DNA of 64,000 nt from JAWVFM01 sp038237625. GTDB lineage: Bacteria; Actinomycetota; Thermoleophilia; Solirubrobacterales; 70-9. Shown here piece by piece: positions 43,250-51,335 of the stretch (within the stretch, counting starts at the first letter, position 1; every line of letters starts with the position of its first letter). The notes below the pieces were generated by a model. That model saw only the letters and a list, made by a program, of their open reading frames with translations. It was not told where the DNA came from and ran no database searches. The stretch covers positions 124,001 to 188,000 of the forward strand of contig JBBRYM010000004.1 of assembly GCA_038237625.1 (NCBI GenBank), written 5' to 3'. Made by a program: the position numbers and the translations under genes.

Positions 43250-44794
43250 TCAGCCGGCGGGAGGAAGCGGCGGAAGGTTCACCGGCGGCGGGACGGCATC
43301 CGGCGGCGGCGGCGGCGGCGGAGGCGGCGGAGGCGGCCGCGGAGGCGGGGTTGGATCAGGCGTCGGTTCGTACGTGGGCGGGTCGTTTGTCCCCGTGCCG
43401 TCGCCCGAGCTCCCGCTGGCGATGGGATCGGGCGTGGTTCCCTCTCCCGAGGACTCGGTTCCCGTCGCGCCTGCGGTGTCGGCGGAGTTGCCGGTGCCCG
43501 GGGCCAAGTTCGTGGAGGGCGGCGGAGCTTCGGTCGTGGGCGGGGCCGCCACCGCCGGATCGGCTGCAGCGAGCGGAGCCGGATCGGCCGGGGCCGTGGC
43601 TGGCGCTGGCGCGGCCTTTGCGGCCAACTTCCTCGCCGGATGGCGATGGGCCGGATGCGAGTAGATCGCCGCTGGCGCCTCGGCGATCTTCGCGGGAGCG
43701 GTGCGGAAGCTCGAGGGTGGCGCAGCGTAGTGCCCGACGCCAACGGCGCCCGCCGTCAGCAGGGCTGCCGTGGCGAACCCGCCCGCGGCCTTGACGCCAA
43801 CGGCGCCCAGCGCGCCGCCGCCGATCAGCCCCCCGGCCCCTCCGGCCGTGCCCGCGGCAGCGGTAACGCCCAGCCCGGCGCCGCCGGCGCCGATGCCGCC
43901 CGCCAGGCCCGCGGAACCGCCCGCGCCGGCGCCGGTTGCCCCCGCGCCGCCCGAGCCCGCAGCCGCCCCGCCGGAGCCGCCGAGCTTGGCGCCGATCGCG
44001 TGGCGAATCGCCGCCAGGAAGGCGAACGGGGCGAATGGCGCAAGGGCGCGAAGCTCACGGGTGGAGGAGCGAAGCTGGGAGCGGTAGCGCTTGCAGCCGG
44101 GGCAGCGACGCACGTGGTGGCGAACGCCGCCGCCGACCTTGCGAATCCCCTCGGCCGCTTCGGCCAGCTCCAGGCGGACCTCGTCGCAGGTGAGGACGCG
44201 GCTCTCGCTCGCCTCCGCCAGCGCCATGCGGGCGCGGACGAGCAGCGACTTCACCGCCGGAAGCGTCGTCCCCATGGCCTGGGCGATGTCCTCGTAGGAG
44301 AGATCGTCGATCTCCCGAAGCACGAGCGCCGTGCGCTGCGTCTCCGGCAGCTCGGCGACGTCGGCAAAGATGGCGCGCATCTCCTCGCGACCGGCCGCGG
44401 CATCGGCCGTGCTGGCGCCGTTGGCGTGGGGCAGGGCGTCCATCGTGTCCTTGCCGTCGGCAACTGGCCGCCGCAGGTGGTTAAGGGAGCGGTTGCGGGC
44501 GATCCGGTACAGCCAGGGCTTGACGTCGATCGGCCGCGAATCGGCGAGCATCGCCGCGTGGGCGGCAACGAACACGTCCTGGAGAACGTCCTCGCCATCC
44601 TCTGCGGAGCCGACGATCCCCCGGCAGAACGCCAGGAGCTTCGAGCGGTACCGCTCGAAGAGAGCCTCGAAGGCGCGGACATTGCCGCCGCGAATCGCCG
44701 CCACGAGCCGCTCGTCCCCGTAGAGGCGCAACAGCGCCGGACTGCGAACGAGCAGTCCGGGCTTAGCGGCATGGCTGAGAGCAGAGGCCTCCAT
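43250..44794 (-). CDS. ECF sigma factor with fused zinc-finger anti-sigma-like, membrane and proline-rich tail
   Basis: A 514-residue protein. Residues about 20-190 are an ECF sigma factor: FEALFERYRSKLLAFCRGIV and DVLQDVFVAAH (region 2), then LPETQRTALVLREIDDLSYE and MGTTLPAVKSLLVRARMALA (region 4). After this comes a zf-HC2-like segment GGGVRHHVRRCPGCKRYRSQ, as in anti-sigma factors, a Gly/Ala-rich part with one or two possible membrane helices, and about 150 residues of Pro/Ala/Thr tail ending in polyproline. Fusing both partners suggests a membrane-tethered sigma factor released by a signal. The ATG at 44794 is used because upstream sequence contains tRNA-Leu. Confidence 0.85.
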   Translation of the reverse strand: MEASALSHAAKPGLLVRSPALLRLYGDERLVAAIRGGNVRAFEALFERYRSKLLAFCRGIVGSAEDGEDVLQDVFVAAHAAMLADSRPIDVKPWLYRIARNRSLNHLRRPVADGKDTMDALPHANGASTADAAAGREEMRAIFADVAELPETQRTALVLREIDDLSYEDIAQAMGTTLPAVKSLLVRARMALAEASESRVLTCDEVRLELAEAAEGIRKVGGGVRHHVRRCPGCKRYRSQLRSSTRELRALAPFAPFAFLAAIRHAIGAKLGGSGGAAAGSGGAGATGAGAGGSAGLAGGIGAGGAGLGVTAAAGTAGGAGGLIGGGALGAVGVKAAGGFATAALLTAGAVGVGHYAAPPSSFRTAPAKIAEAPAAIYSHPAHRHPARKLAAKAAPAPATAPADPAPLAAADPAVAAPPTTEAPPPSTNLAPGTGNSADTAGATGTESSGEGTTPDPIASGSSGDGTGTNDPPTYEPTPDPTPPPRPPPPPPPPPPPPDAVPPPVNLPPLPPAG

Positions 44795-44852
44795 TCCCTT
44801 GATCCTCGAAACACGGTACCGCCGGCCAAGTTGCGGCGCAATTAAGATCGGA

Positions 44853-44937
44853 TGCCCGGGGCGGGATTCGAACCCGCAACGCCCCGAGGGGCAGCGCCTT
44901 TTAAGAGCGCGGGCTTTGCCAGTTTGCCTACCCGGGC
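44853..44937 (-). tRNA. tRNA-Leu(TAA)
   Basis: An 85-nt class II tRNA on the minus strand. Acceptor arms GCCCGGG and CCCGGGC pair with discriminator A. The anticodon stem GCGCT/GGCGC encloses CTTAAAA with anticodon TAA (44903-44901). A long variable arm (TGCCCCTCGGGGCGTT) and the T arm GCGGG-TTCGAAT-CCCGC confirm leucine. No CCA is encoded. Confidence 0.95.
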
Positions 44938-45011
44938 CGAACGATCCTACGAGACCGCTCCGGCTCACGGATATCACCGAGGGAGGGCGAAGCGGGGGCG
45001 AGCTTCAGACC

Positions 45012-45050
45012 TTGTCCCCTTATTGACTCCATAGGGCTTCGAACGGACAA
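45012..45050. repeat. decayed palindrome upstream of the broken DUF559 gene
   Basis: TTGTCC (45012-45017) and GGACAA (45045-45050) are inverted repeats at a spacing like that of the two-stem palindromes, with a weak CCCT/AGGG inner pair. Its position just upstream of a DUF559 coding region matches copy C, but the sequence is too diverged for a firm assignment. Confidence 0.35.
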
Positions 45051-45059
45051 ACATTTCGC

Positions 45060-45975
45060 AACCGGGCCATTTGGACCCTCGTTCGAGCCCAGCACGGCGT
45101 GATCAGCTATTCCCAGTTGCGCCAGCTGGGGCTCTCGGATCGCGCCATCCGCCACCGCATCAAGGTCGGCCGCCTTCATTGCCTTTTCGAGGGGTCTATG
45201 CAGTCGGGCGAGCCGAGCTCACCGACCACGGCCGCTGGATGGCCGCGGTCCTTGCCTGCGGGTCGGGCGCTGTCCTCAGCCACGAGAGTGCCGCCGCCGT
45301 CTGGGAGCTGCGCCCCACCCGGCCGGTGCTCCGAGGATCTCCGTGCCGGCAAACCGCCATCCCCACGAGCCCGAGCTCCACATCCACCGCCGCCGCACCC
45401 TGCTGCCCGACCTCCTCACCACCCACCACAACATCCCCGTCACCGACCCCGTCCTGACCTTCATCGACCTGGCAACCCGCCTCGGCCGCGACTCACTGGA
45501 AGACGCGATCAACAAGGCCGACCGCGACCGCTTGATCGACCCGGAAACCCTCCGCGGCTCCCTCATCGACTTGCCCCCGATCCCGGGCATCGCTCGCCTC
45601 CGAACAACCCTCGACGCTCGCACCTTCACCCTCCCCGACTCCGAGCTTGAACGCCGCTTCCTGAAGTTCGTCGACCAAGCCGGCGTACCGCGCCCGCTCA
45701 CCCAGCAACACCTCAGCGGCCACCGGGTCGACTTCTACTGGCCCGACCTTGACTTGGTCGTGGAAACCGATGGTCTGACCTACCACCAGACCCCCCAGCA
45801 GCAGGCGAAGGATTGCCGCCGCGACCAGGCTCACCTGGCCGCCGGCCGAACCATCCTGCGCTTCACGGACGCTCAGATCCGCTACGAGGCGAGCGCCACG
45901 AGCGCCACCCTCATTGCCTGTTTCAAAGCCACTGCTCAGCGGCACGGCGGCCTTGGCAGGCCGAAGGCCGGTTAG
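45060..45975 (+). pseudogene. AbiEi-wHTH/DUF559 protein gene, broken by two frameshifts
   Basis: Three frames together give one DUF559 protein. Frame 1 has WTLVRAQHGVISYSQLRQLG to GRLHCLF. A one-base shift near 45190 gives RGVYAVGRAELTDHGRWMAA, and a second near 45336 gives ISVPANRHPHEPELHIHRRR through to the nuclease core HRVDFYWPDLDLVVETDGLT. No normal start codon exists upstream of a GTG at 45099, which would cut the wHTH. Unless these are sequencing errors, the gene is dead. It is homologous in both domains to the intact gene at 35039. It runs into the convergent F420 reductase gene. Confidence 0.85.
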
Positions 45976-46631
45976 TCCTCGCCGCGGACGACCTTGATGT
46001 TGAACTTGGCTGTGCCGAGGGCGCCCATCAGGCGCAGCCACAGCGGCAGGTACATCTCGGTGCCGCGGGCGGCGCTGATGTCACCCACGTCGAGAATGTC
46101 ACCAGACAGCCAGCCGAAGGTCTCGAGCAGCTCGATCACCTGGGCCTTGGCGCCGGAATCGTCGCCGCAGATGAAGAGATTGGTCCCCTCGCCGAGCGAG
46201 GAGGGATCGACCATCACGCTCGTCGTGAGCGTGTTGAGTCCCTTGACGACCTTGGCGTCGGGGAATTCGCGCTGGATCTGCTCGGCGAGCGAGTCGTCGT
46301 TGACCACCGAGAGCGTCGGCGGCATGCCCTGCGAGAAGTCGAGCGGGTTGGAAATGTCGAGGAGAGTCTTGCCTGCCAGGTTCTTGGCCCCTGCAGAGTT
46401 CAGCGCCTCGAGCGCGTGCATGCCGGCGGTCGCGTTCACGACCAGCTCGCCGAACGAGGCAGCGTCGGCGAACGTTCCCTCGCTCGCGTTCTCGCCTGCG
46501 CCCGAGACCCAGGCGACCGCCTTCTCGTTGCCGTCCTCGCGCGAGCCCATCTTCACCTCGTGCCCGATCTCCACGAGCTTCGAGGCGACCGTTTCGCCGA
46601 CCGTGCCGGTTCCAAGGACGCCGATCCGCAT
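45972..46631 (-). CDS. NADPH-dependent F420 reductase family protein
   Basis: A 219-residue protein that would transfer hydride between NADPH and coenzyme F420. The Rossmann loop is MRIGVLGTGTVGETVASKLV, followed by EVKMGSRED (NADP-phosphate-binding SRE) and LLDISNPLDFSQGMPP, VVKGLNTLTTSVMVDP and FICGDDSGAKAQVIELLETF, typical of the F420_oxidored group. Some relatives use other substrates, so F420 use is likely but not proven. It is co-directional with the gene at 46631, overlapping by one base. Confidence 0.83.
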   Translation of the reverse strand: MRIGVLGTGTVGETVASKLVEIGHEVKMGSREDGNEKAVAWVSGAGENASEGTFADAASFGELVVNATAGMHALEALNSAGAKNLAGKTLLDISNPLDFSQGMPPTLSVVNDDSLAEQIQREFPDAKVVKGLNTLTTSVMVDPSSLGEGTNLFICGDDSGAKAQVIELLETFGWLSGDILDVGDISAARGTEMYLPLWLRLMGALGTAKFNIKVVRGED

Positions 46632-47074
46632 CAGTTGACGCTGACGTTCGCGGGGAGCAGGTCGTGCTTCTTTAGGACCTTGACCACCGTTTGGATCTGC
46701 TGCGGGTCGGTGATGTTGAGCGACTTCCCGACCTGCATGTCAACGCCCTGCGCCCGGCAGTCTGCTGCGACGCCTTCGCGAACCTCCAGCGGCTGCGAGC
46801 GCAGGTCGATGGCGTGCTGCGTCATCAGCGCCATCAGCCCGGCCATCTGCCGCTGCATGTCGCCGCCGGTGGCGGTGTCGACCTCCGAGGCAATGGTTCC
46901 CCGAGGCGGAGCCTGGCCGATTCCGAGCGAGGGCGCTGGCGCTGGCGCCGTTGGATTGGGAGCCGCCGGCGGAGGATTCGCGGCCTCGGGAGGCGCCTCA
47001 CCGGCGCCCGCCGCCGCCATGTCCGCCTGCGAGAGCGCGCTCTCCTTGTCCTTGCGACGCGAGAAGAGGCCCAT
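46631..47074 (-). CDS. MGLF-type small protein, copy 1 (unknown function)
   Basis: A 147-residue protein starting MGLFSRRKDKESALSQADMA. An Ala/Pro-rich linker (APPRGTIASE before, PPPAAPNPTAPAPAPS within) joins it to a conserved C-terminal domain: GVAADCRAQGVDMQVGKSLN then ITDPQQIQTVVKVLKKHDLL. The same head and tail pattern occurs in the protein at 49912. No known domain is recognised and no signal peptide or membrane segment is visible. A -10 box ends 8 nt upstream of the ATG. The stop overlaps the F420 reductase start. Confidence 0.7.
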   Translation of the reverse strand: MGLFSRRKDKESALSQADMAAAGAGEAPPEAANPPPAAPNPTAPAPAPSLGIGQAPPRGTIASEVDTATGGDMQRQMAGLMALMTQHAIDLRSQPLEVREGVAADCRAQGVDMQVGKSLNITDPQQIQTVVKVLKKHDLLPANVSVN

Positions 47075-47082
47075 CGACCGCG

Positions 47083-47088
47083 ATCCTA
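47083..47088 (-). promoter_or_regulatory. putative -10 box TAGGAT for MGLF copy 1
   Basis: TAGGAT on the minus strand ends 8 nt before the ATG at 47074. Confidence 0.45.
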
Positions 47089-47102
47089 GCGCGGTCCGGC
47101 GC

Positions 47103-47699
47103 CTACGCGGCCGCGTCGACCATTCCGGCTGCCAGCTCGACGGCCTCGCGCCGCGACAGCCCCTGCTCGCGAACCAGCGAGCGCCAGGTCTCGAACATCA
47201 GCACGTGCGCGATCGCGGCGCGCACGCGCCGGCGCCTCCCTCCGGCCCGGCCCTTCAGTAGCAGGTCGCGGGTGGCGTCGAGGTAGTCGAGCCGCCGCTG
47301 CATCGCGCCCTCAGCGCCCCGGATCAGCGGAATGTCTCGAATGACGTTGGTCATCATCGGCTCGACGCGTTCCCAGTGGGCGTATAGCTCTTCGAGCGCC
47401 GTCCTCAGCCGTACATCGGGGTCTCCGATCGCTGCCCACGGCGCCGGGTCGGGAAACGGGTTGAGCATTCCGTAGTGCGCCGAGCAGGCCGCGAACAGGC
47501 TCTGGATATCGGGGAAATGCCGGTACAGCGTGGCTCGCTGGACCCCGGCGCGATCCGCGATCGCGCTCAGCGACGTGCGGGCAGGGCCGATCGTCCCGTG
47601 CAGCTCCATCGCCGCGACGGTGATCCGCCGGCGCGTCTCGGCTTCCTGCTCTGCGCGACGGCGCTTCTCGTAGCGGCGCTTGTTAATTTGCGTAGACAT
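47103..47699 (-). CDS. TetR/AcrR-family transcriptional regulator
   Basis: A 198-residue repressor-type regulator. A basic N-terminus (NKRRYEKRRRAEQEAETRRR) precedes the TetR HTH: ITVAAMELHGTIGPARTSLS and IADRAGVQRATLYRHFPDIQ. The C-terminal ligand domain is helical. It is divergent from a cupin gene across 86 nt carrying two nearly identical 14-bp sites, one close to each start codon, so it probably represses both itself and the cupin gene. The inducer is unknown. Confidence 0.9.
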   Translation of the reverse strand: MSTQINKRRYEKRRRAEQEAETRRRITVAAMELHGTIGPARTSLSAIADRAGVQRATLYRHFPDIQSLFAACSAHYGMLNPFPDPAPWAAIGDPDVRLRTALEELYAHWERVEPMMTNVIRDIPLIRGAEGAMQRRLDYLDATRDLLLKGRAGGRRRRVRAAIAHVLMFETWRSLVREQGLSRREAVELAAGMVDAAA

Positions 47700-47702
47700 C
47701 GC

Positions 47703-47716
47703 TGTTCAACGAATTA
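47703..47716. promoter_or_regulatory. putative TetR operator, site 1
   Basis: TGTTCAACGAATTA, 4 nt upstream of the tetR ATG; 13 of 14 bases match site 2, with the same orientation, 58 bp apart. Confidence 0.5.
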
Positions 47717-47760
47717 TGACACGGCGAGCAAAGTTGTGCTATATATTCATCGCACACTAT

Positions 47761-47774
47761 TGTTCAACTAATTA
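47761..47774. promoter_or_regulatory. putative TetR operator, site 2, beside the cupin ribosome site
   Basis: TGTTCAACTAATTA immediately precedes AAGGAG (47774-47779), the ribosome site of the cupin gene. Confidence 0.5.
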
Positions 47775-47785
47775 AGGAGCCCCGA

Positions 47786-48346
47786 GTGGAAGCCTCAACT
47801 TCAACTCACCAGGAGCGCCCTCTGTTTGACGCCTCGCAGGGTCCTCGCAAGATCGGGCCGAACGATGGCGCCTACGTCGACCTCGGCGGGATCGGCGTTC
47901 GCTTCATGGCCTACATGGAGGAGACGGGCGGCGGGTTCTCGCTGGTCGAGCACCCGATGGAGCCGCACGCGCTCGCCGCTCCGATTCACATGCACACCCG
48001 CGAGGATGAGTACAGCTACGTCATCGAGGGCAAGATGGGCGCGATCCTGGGCGACGACGTGGTCTACGCCGAGCAGGGCGACTTCGTCTTCAAGCCCCGC
48101 GACCAGTGGCACACCTTCTGGAACGCGGGTGACGAGCCCTGCCGGATCCTCGAGATCATCTCCGGCGCGCCGTTCGAGCGCTTCTTCGAGGAGTTCGGCG
48201 CGGCCCTCGCGGCCGGCGAGCCCCCGAACATGCCGCTCTACACGGAGAAGTACGGCATCCAATTCGACCCGACATCGATCGACCGCGTCTGCGACGAACA
48301 CGGCCTGACGCACCCGATGCAGGGGATGTTCCCCCCGGCCGAGTAG
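47786..48346 (+). CDS. cupin-domain protein
   Basis: A 186-residue single-cupin protein. Motif 1 is PIHMHTREDEYSYVIEGKM (HxHxxEDEYxxVxEG) and motif 2 is GDFVFKPRDQWHTFWNAGDE, with His and Glu ligands for a metal. Family members include dioxygenases, isomerases and sugar-binding proteins; the substrate is unknown. AAGGAG precedes the GTG by 6 nt, giving a strong ribosome site overlapped by a putative TetR operator. It abuts the convergent aldehyde dehydrogenase gene with no intergenic base. Confidence 0.85.
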   Translation: MEASTSTHQERPLFDASQGPRKIGPNDGAYVDLGGIGVRFMAYMEETGGGFSLVEHPMEPHALAAPIHMHTREDEYSYVIEGKMGAILGDDVVYAEQGDFVFKPRDQWHTFWNAGDEPCRILEIISGAPFERFFEEFGAALAAGEPPNMPLYTEKYGIQFDPTSIDRVCDEHGLTHPMQGMFPPAE

Positions 48347-49834
<1,488 letters not shown>

Positions 49835-49840
49835 GCCCGC

Positions 49841-49846
49841 ATCCTA
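49841..49846 (-). promoter_or_regulatory. putative -10 box TAGGAT, leaderless start of the ALDH gene
   Basis: TAGGAT on the minus strand ends 6 nt before the ATG at 49834. Confidence 0.5.
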
Positions 49847-49870
49847 GATAAGCCGCCTCCGCGCCCGAGT

Positions 49871-49911
49871 ACGTCCCTGAGACCCCCCTACAGGGTGGGA
49901 CTCCGGGACGT
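49871..49911. repeat. possible diverged member of the two-stem palindromes
   Basis: Outer arms ACGTCCC (49871-49877) and GGGACGT (49905-49911) are perfect. Inner arms CCCCCC and GGGTGG pair with one mismatch around TACA. The layout matches copies A-D, but the arm sequence differs. It abuts the stop of the gene at 49912 and could be its terminator. Confidence 0.45.
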
Positions 49912-50364
49912 TCATGGCCCAGGGCCACCGCCGGGGCTCATGCCGTACTTGCCGAGCACGCCGAAGATCTCGTTCATCATGTTCGGGTCGTCGACGGGGA
50001 TCGACTGGCCCGAGCCCGGCTGCGCGTTGATCCCGTGCTTGGCGAGCACGTCGAGGATCTCCTGGCGGGCCTCGTCGCCGTGCTCGGCCATCTCGTAGAC
50101 CTGGGGCGGCGCCTGGCGGACCTGCGCGTGGCCGGAGTCGATGGCCTGCTGGACGAGCGGGCCGAGCGCGCCCATGTTTTCGAGCCCGGGCACCGAGAAG
50201 CCCGCCGTCGTGTCGGGCGGGGCCCCGATCGGCTGGTCGTCGGGGCCGGTTATCGGAGGGGCGGGCATCGCCGTCGGGGCCACCTCGTTGGCGCTCTCGG
50301 CGCGAGCGCTCGCCAGCGCGTCCTCCTCGCGTCGCCGTCCCATGAAGAAGTCGAAGAGGCCCAC
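49912..50364 (-). CDS. MGLF-type small protein, copy 2 (unknown function)
   Basis: A 150-residue protein starting MGLFDFFMGRRREEDALASA with a Pro/Ala-rich linker. The C-terminal domain EILDVLAKHGINAQPGSGQS then IPVDDPNMMNEIFGVLGKYG aligns with the tail of the protein at 46631 (AxxG-[VI]-xxQ-x-G, then [IV]-x-[IV]-x-D-P, then VLxK). It therefore appears to be a paralogue with a different middle. Start GTG at 50364; -10 box TAGGAT ends 10 nt upstream. No domain is recognised. Confidence 0.7.
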   Translation of the reverse strand: MGLFDFFMGRRREEDALASARAESANEVAPTAMPAPPITGPDDQPIGAPPDTTAGFSVPGLENMGALGPLVQQAIDSGHAQVRQAPPQVYEMAEHGDEARQEILDVLAKHGINAQPGSGQSIPVDDPNMMNEIFGVLGKYGMSPGGGPGP

Positions 50365-50374
50365 TCGGCCCCGG

Positions 50375-50380
50375 ATCCTA
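50375..50380 (-). promoter_or_regulatory. putative -10 box TAGGAT for MGLF copy 2
   Basis: TAGGAT on the minus strand ends 10 nt before the GTG at 50364. Confidence 0.4.
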
Positions 50381-50929
50381 CCCCGCCGGGGTGGGGCAGC
50401 AGGAGCCGTGGGGCGTCGTCCGCGGATCGGGGCAATCGGGCGCGGTGGTGTCGGTGGGCAGCAACCCGGAGGACTCCAGCGACTGCGAATCGGCTGCGCT
50501 GACGCCGTCGATGGCGCCGACCGAGCTGCTCGGCGCGCTCGACGGATCCAAGGGCGGGGGCGGCGTCGCCGGGGTCGGCGGGCAGGTCTGGTCGGGGGCG
50601 TAGGTCCCGGTCGCACGGGAAGAGCCGTCGACCGCCGCCGAGCGCCGCGAAGAGCGTGAGCCCTGCGAGGAGCGCGAGCCGGGCGCCGTGTCGACGTGGC
50701 CGGCCGAGGCGGTGCGCGCGGAGCCGGAGGAATTGGCGCCGGAGCTGGAGGGCCTGGTATGCGCAGAGCCGGAGGGCTTGACGGCGGTGTCGGAGCCGGC
50801 CTGCTGGTCCGTACCGGGACTGGAGGTGGAGCTCACCGCGCCCCCCCCGTCGCCCGCGCTGGCGGTGTCGGTGGCGATCGGCTTGGGCTTTCGGTCATTC
50901 ACCGGGTCGCCCCAGGCCGACACGGTCAC
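50378..50929 (-). CDS. Ser/Thr/Pro-rich low-complexity protein, perhaps the second half of a frameshifted gene
   Basis: The frame has strongly G/C-rich third codon positions and codes for about 183 residues, mostly Ser, Thr, Pro, Ala and Gly (SSTSSPGTDQQAGSDTAVK and onward), ending TTPHGSCCPTPAG. It lacks a signal peptide of its own. It overlaps the end of the zinc-ribbon gene at 50895 by 35 nt in the next frame, and KPAVVKxARYTVTVSAWGD would read through if one base were removed near 50945. So it may be the tail of that gene rather than a separate protein starting at GTG 50929. Confidence 0.5.
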   Translation of the reverse strand: MTVSAWGDPVNDRKPKPIATDTASAGDGGGAVSSTSSPGTDQQAGSDTAVKPSGSAHTRPSSSGANSSGSARTASAGHVDTAPGSRSSQGSRSSRRSAAVDGSSRATGTYAPDQTCPPTPATPPPPLDPSSAPSSSVGAIDGVSAADSQSLESSGLLPTDTTAPDCPDPRTTPHGSCCPTPAG

Positions 50930-51236
50930 CGTGTAGCGGGCGTTTGACGACGGCCGGTTTCGGCGCGCGGGAGATGCGCGGCGCAGGCGCAGGCGCCGCC
51001 GCCAGCACGCCGGCCTCGCTCACAGCCGAGCACTCGAACCGATCGCCACACGAGCCGCAGAAGACGACCCGGATCGCTTGCGAGGGGAGGCACAGCGGAA
51101 TCCGCACGAGCGTCGTTTTGCCACAGCCGTCGTGCACGGCGCGCACCAAGCGCACGGGCTGCCCGGCCACAGGTTCTGGAAAGCCCCCGTTCGCAGGCGC
51201 GGCGAGAACCGCCGTCGGCTCGCTCAATAGCTCCAC
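50895..51236 (-). CDS. zinc-ribbon-like small protein, possibly frameshifted
   Basis: A 113-residue protein starting MELLSEPTAVLAAPANGGF. It has a core VRLVRAVHDGCGKTTLVRIP and a CxxC motif in VVFCGSCGDRFECSAVSEAG, suggesting a zinc ribbon with three or four cysteine/histidine ligands. After about residue 97 codon use becomes atypical (CTA, CAC, GGT), and the true frame seems to pass to the Ser/Pro-rich stretch downstream. No function is assigned. It is divergent from the adenylate cyclase gene. Confidence 0.55.
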   Translation of the reverse strand: MELLSEPTAVLAAPANGGFPEPVAGQPVRLVRAVHDGCGKTTLVRIPLCLPSQAIRVVFCGSCGDRFECSAVSEAGVLAAAPAPAPRISRAPKPAVVKRPLHGDRVGLGRPGE

Positions 51237-51335
51237 ACATGCTGTTTCGGGTGTTTCAGGCGTGGGCTTGAGCGTGAGACGTCCCGCTCGGCGACATCAC
51301 ACAACGGTACGGAGGTACCTGAGACAATCTCCGGC

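Noticed and set aside
44853..44937. Minus-strand tRNA first read as tRNA-Lys from the TTTTAAG loop
   Set aside because: Read on the correct strand the loop is CTTAAAA with anticodon TAA and a long variable arm, which is tRNA-Leu.
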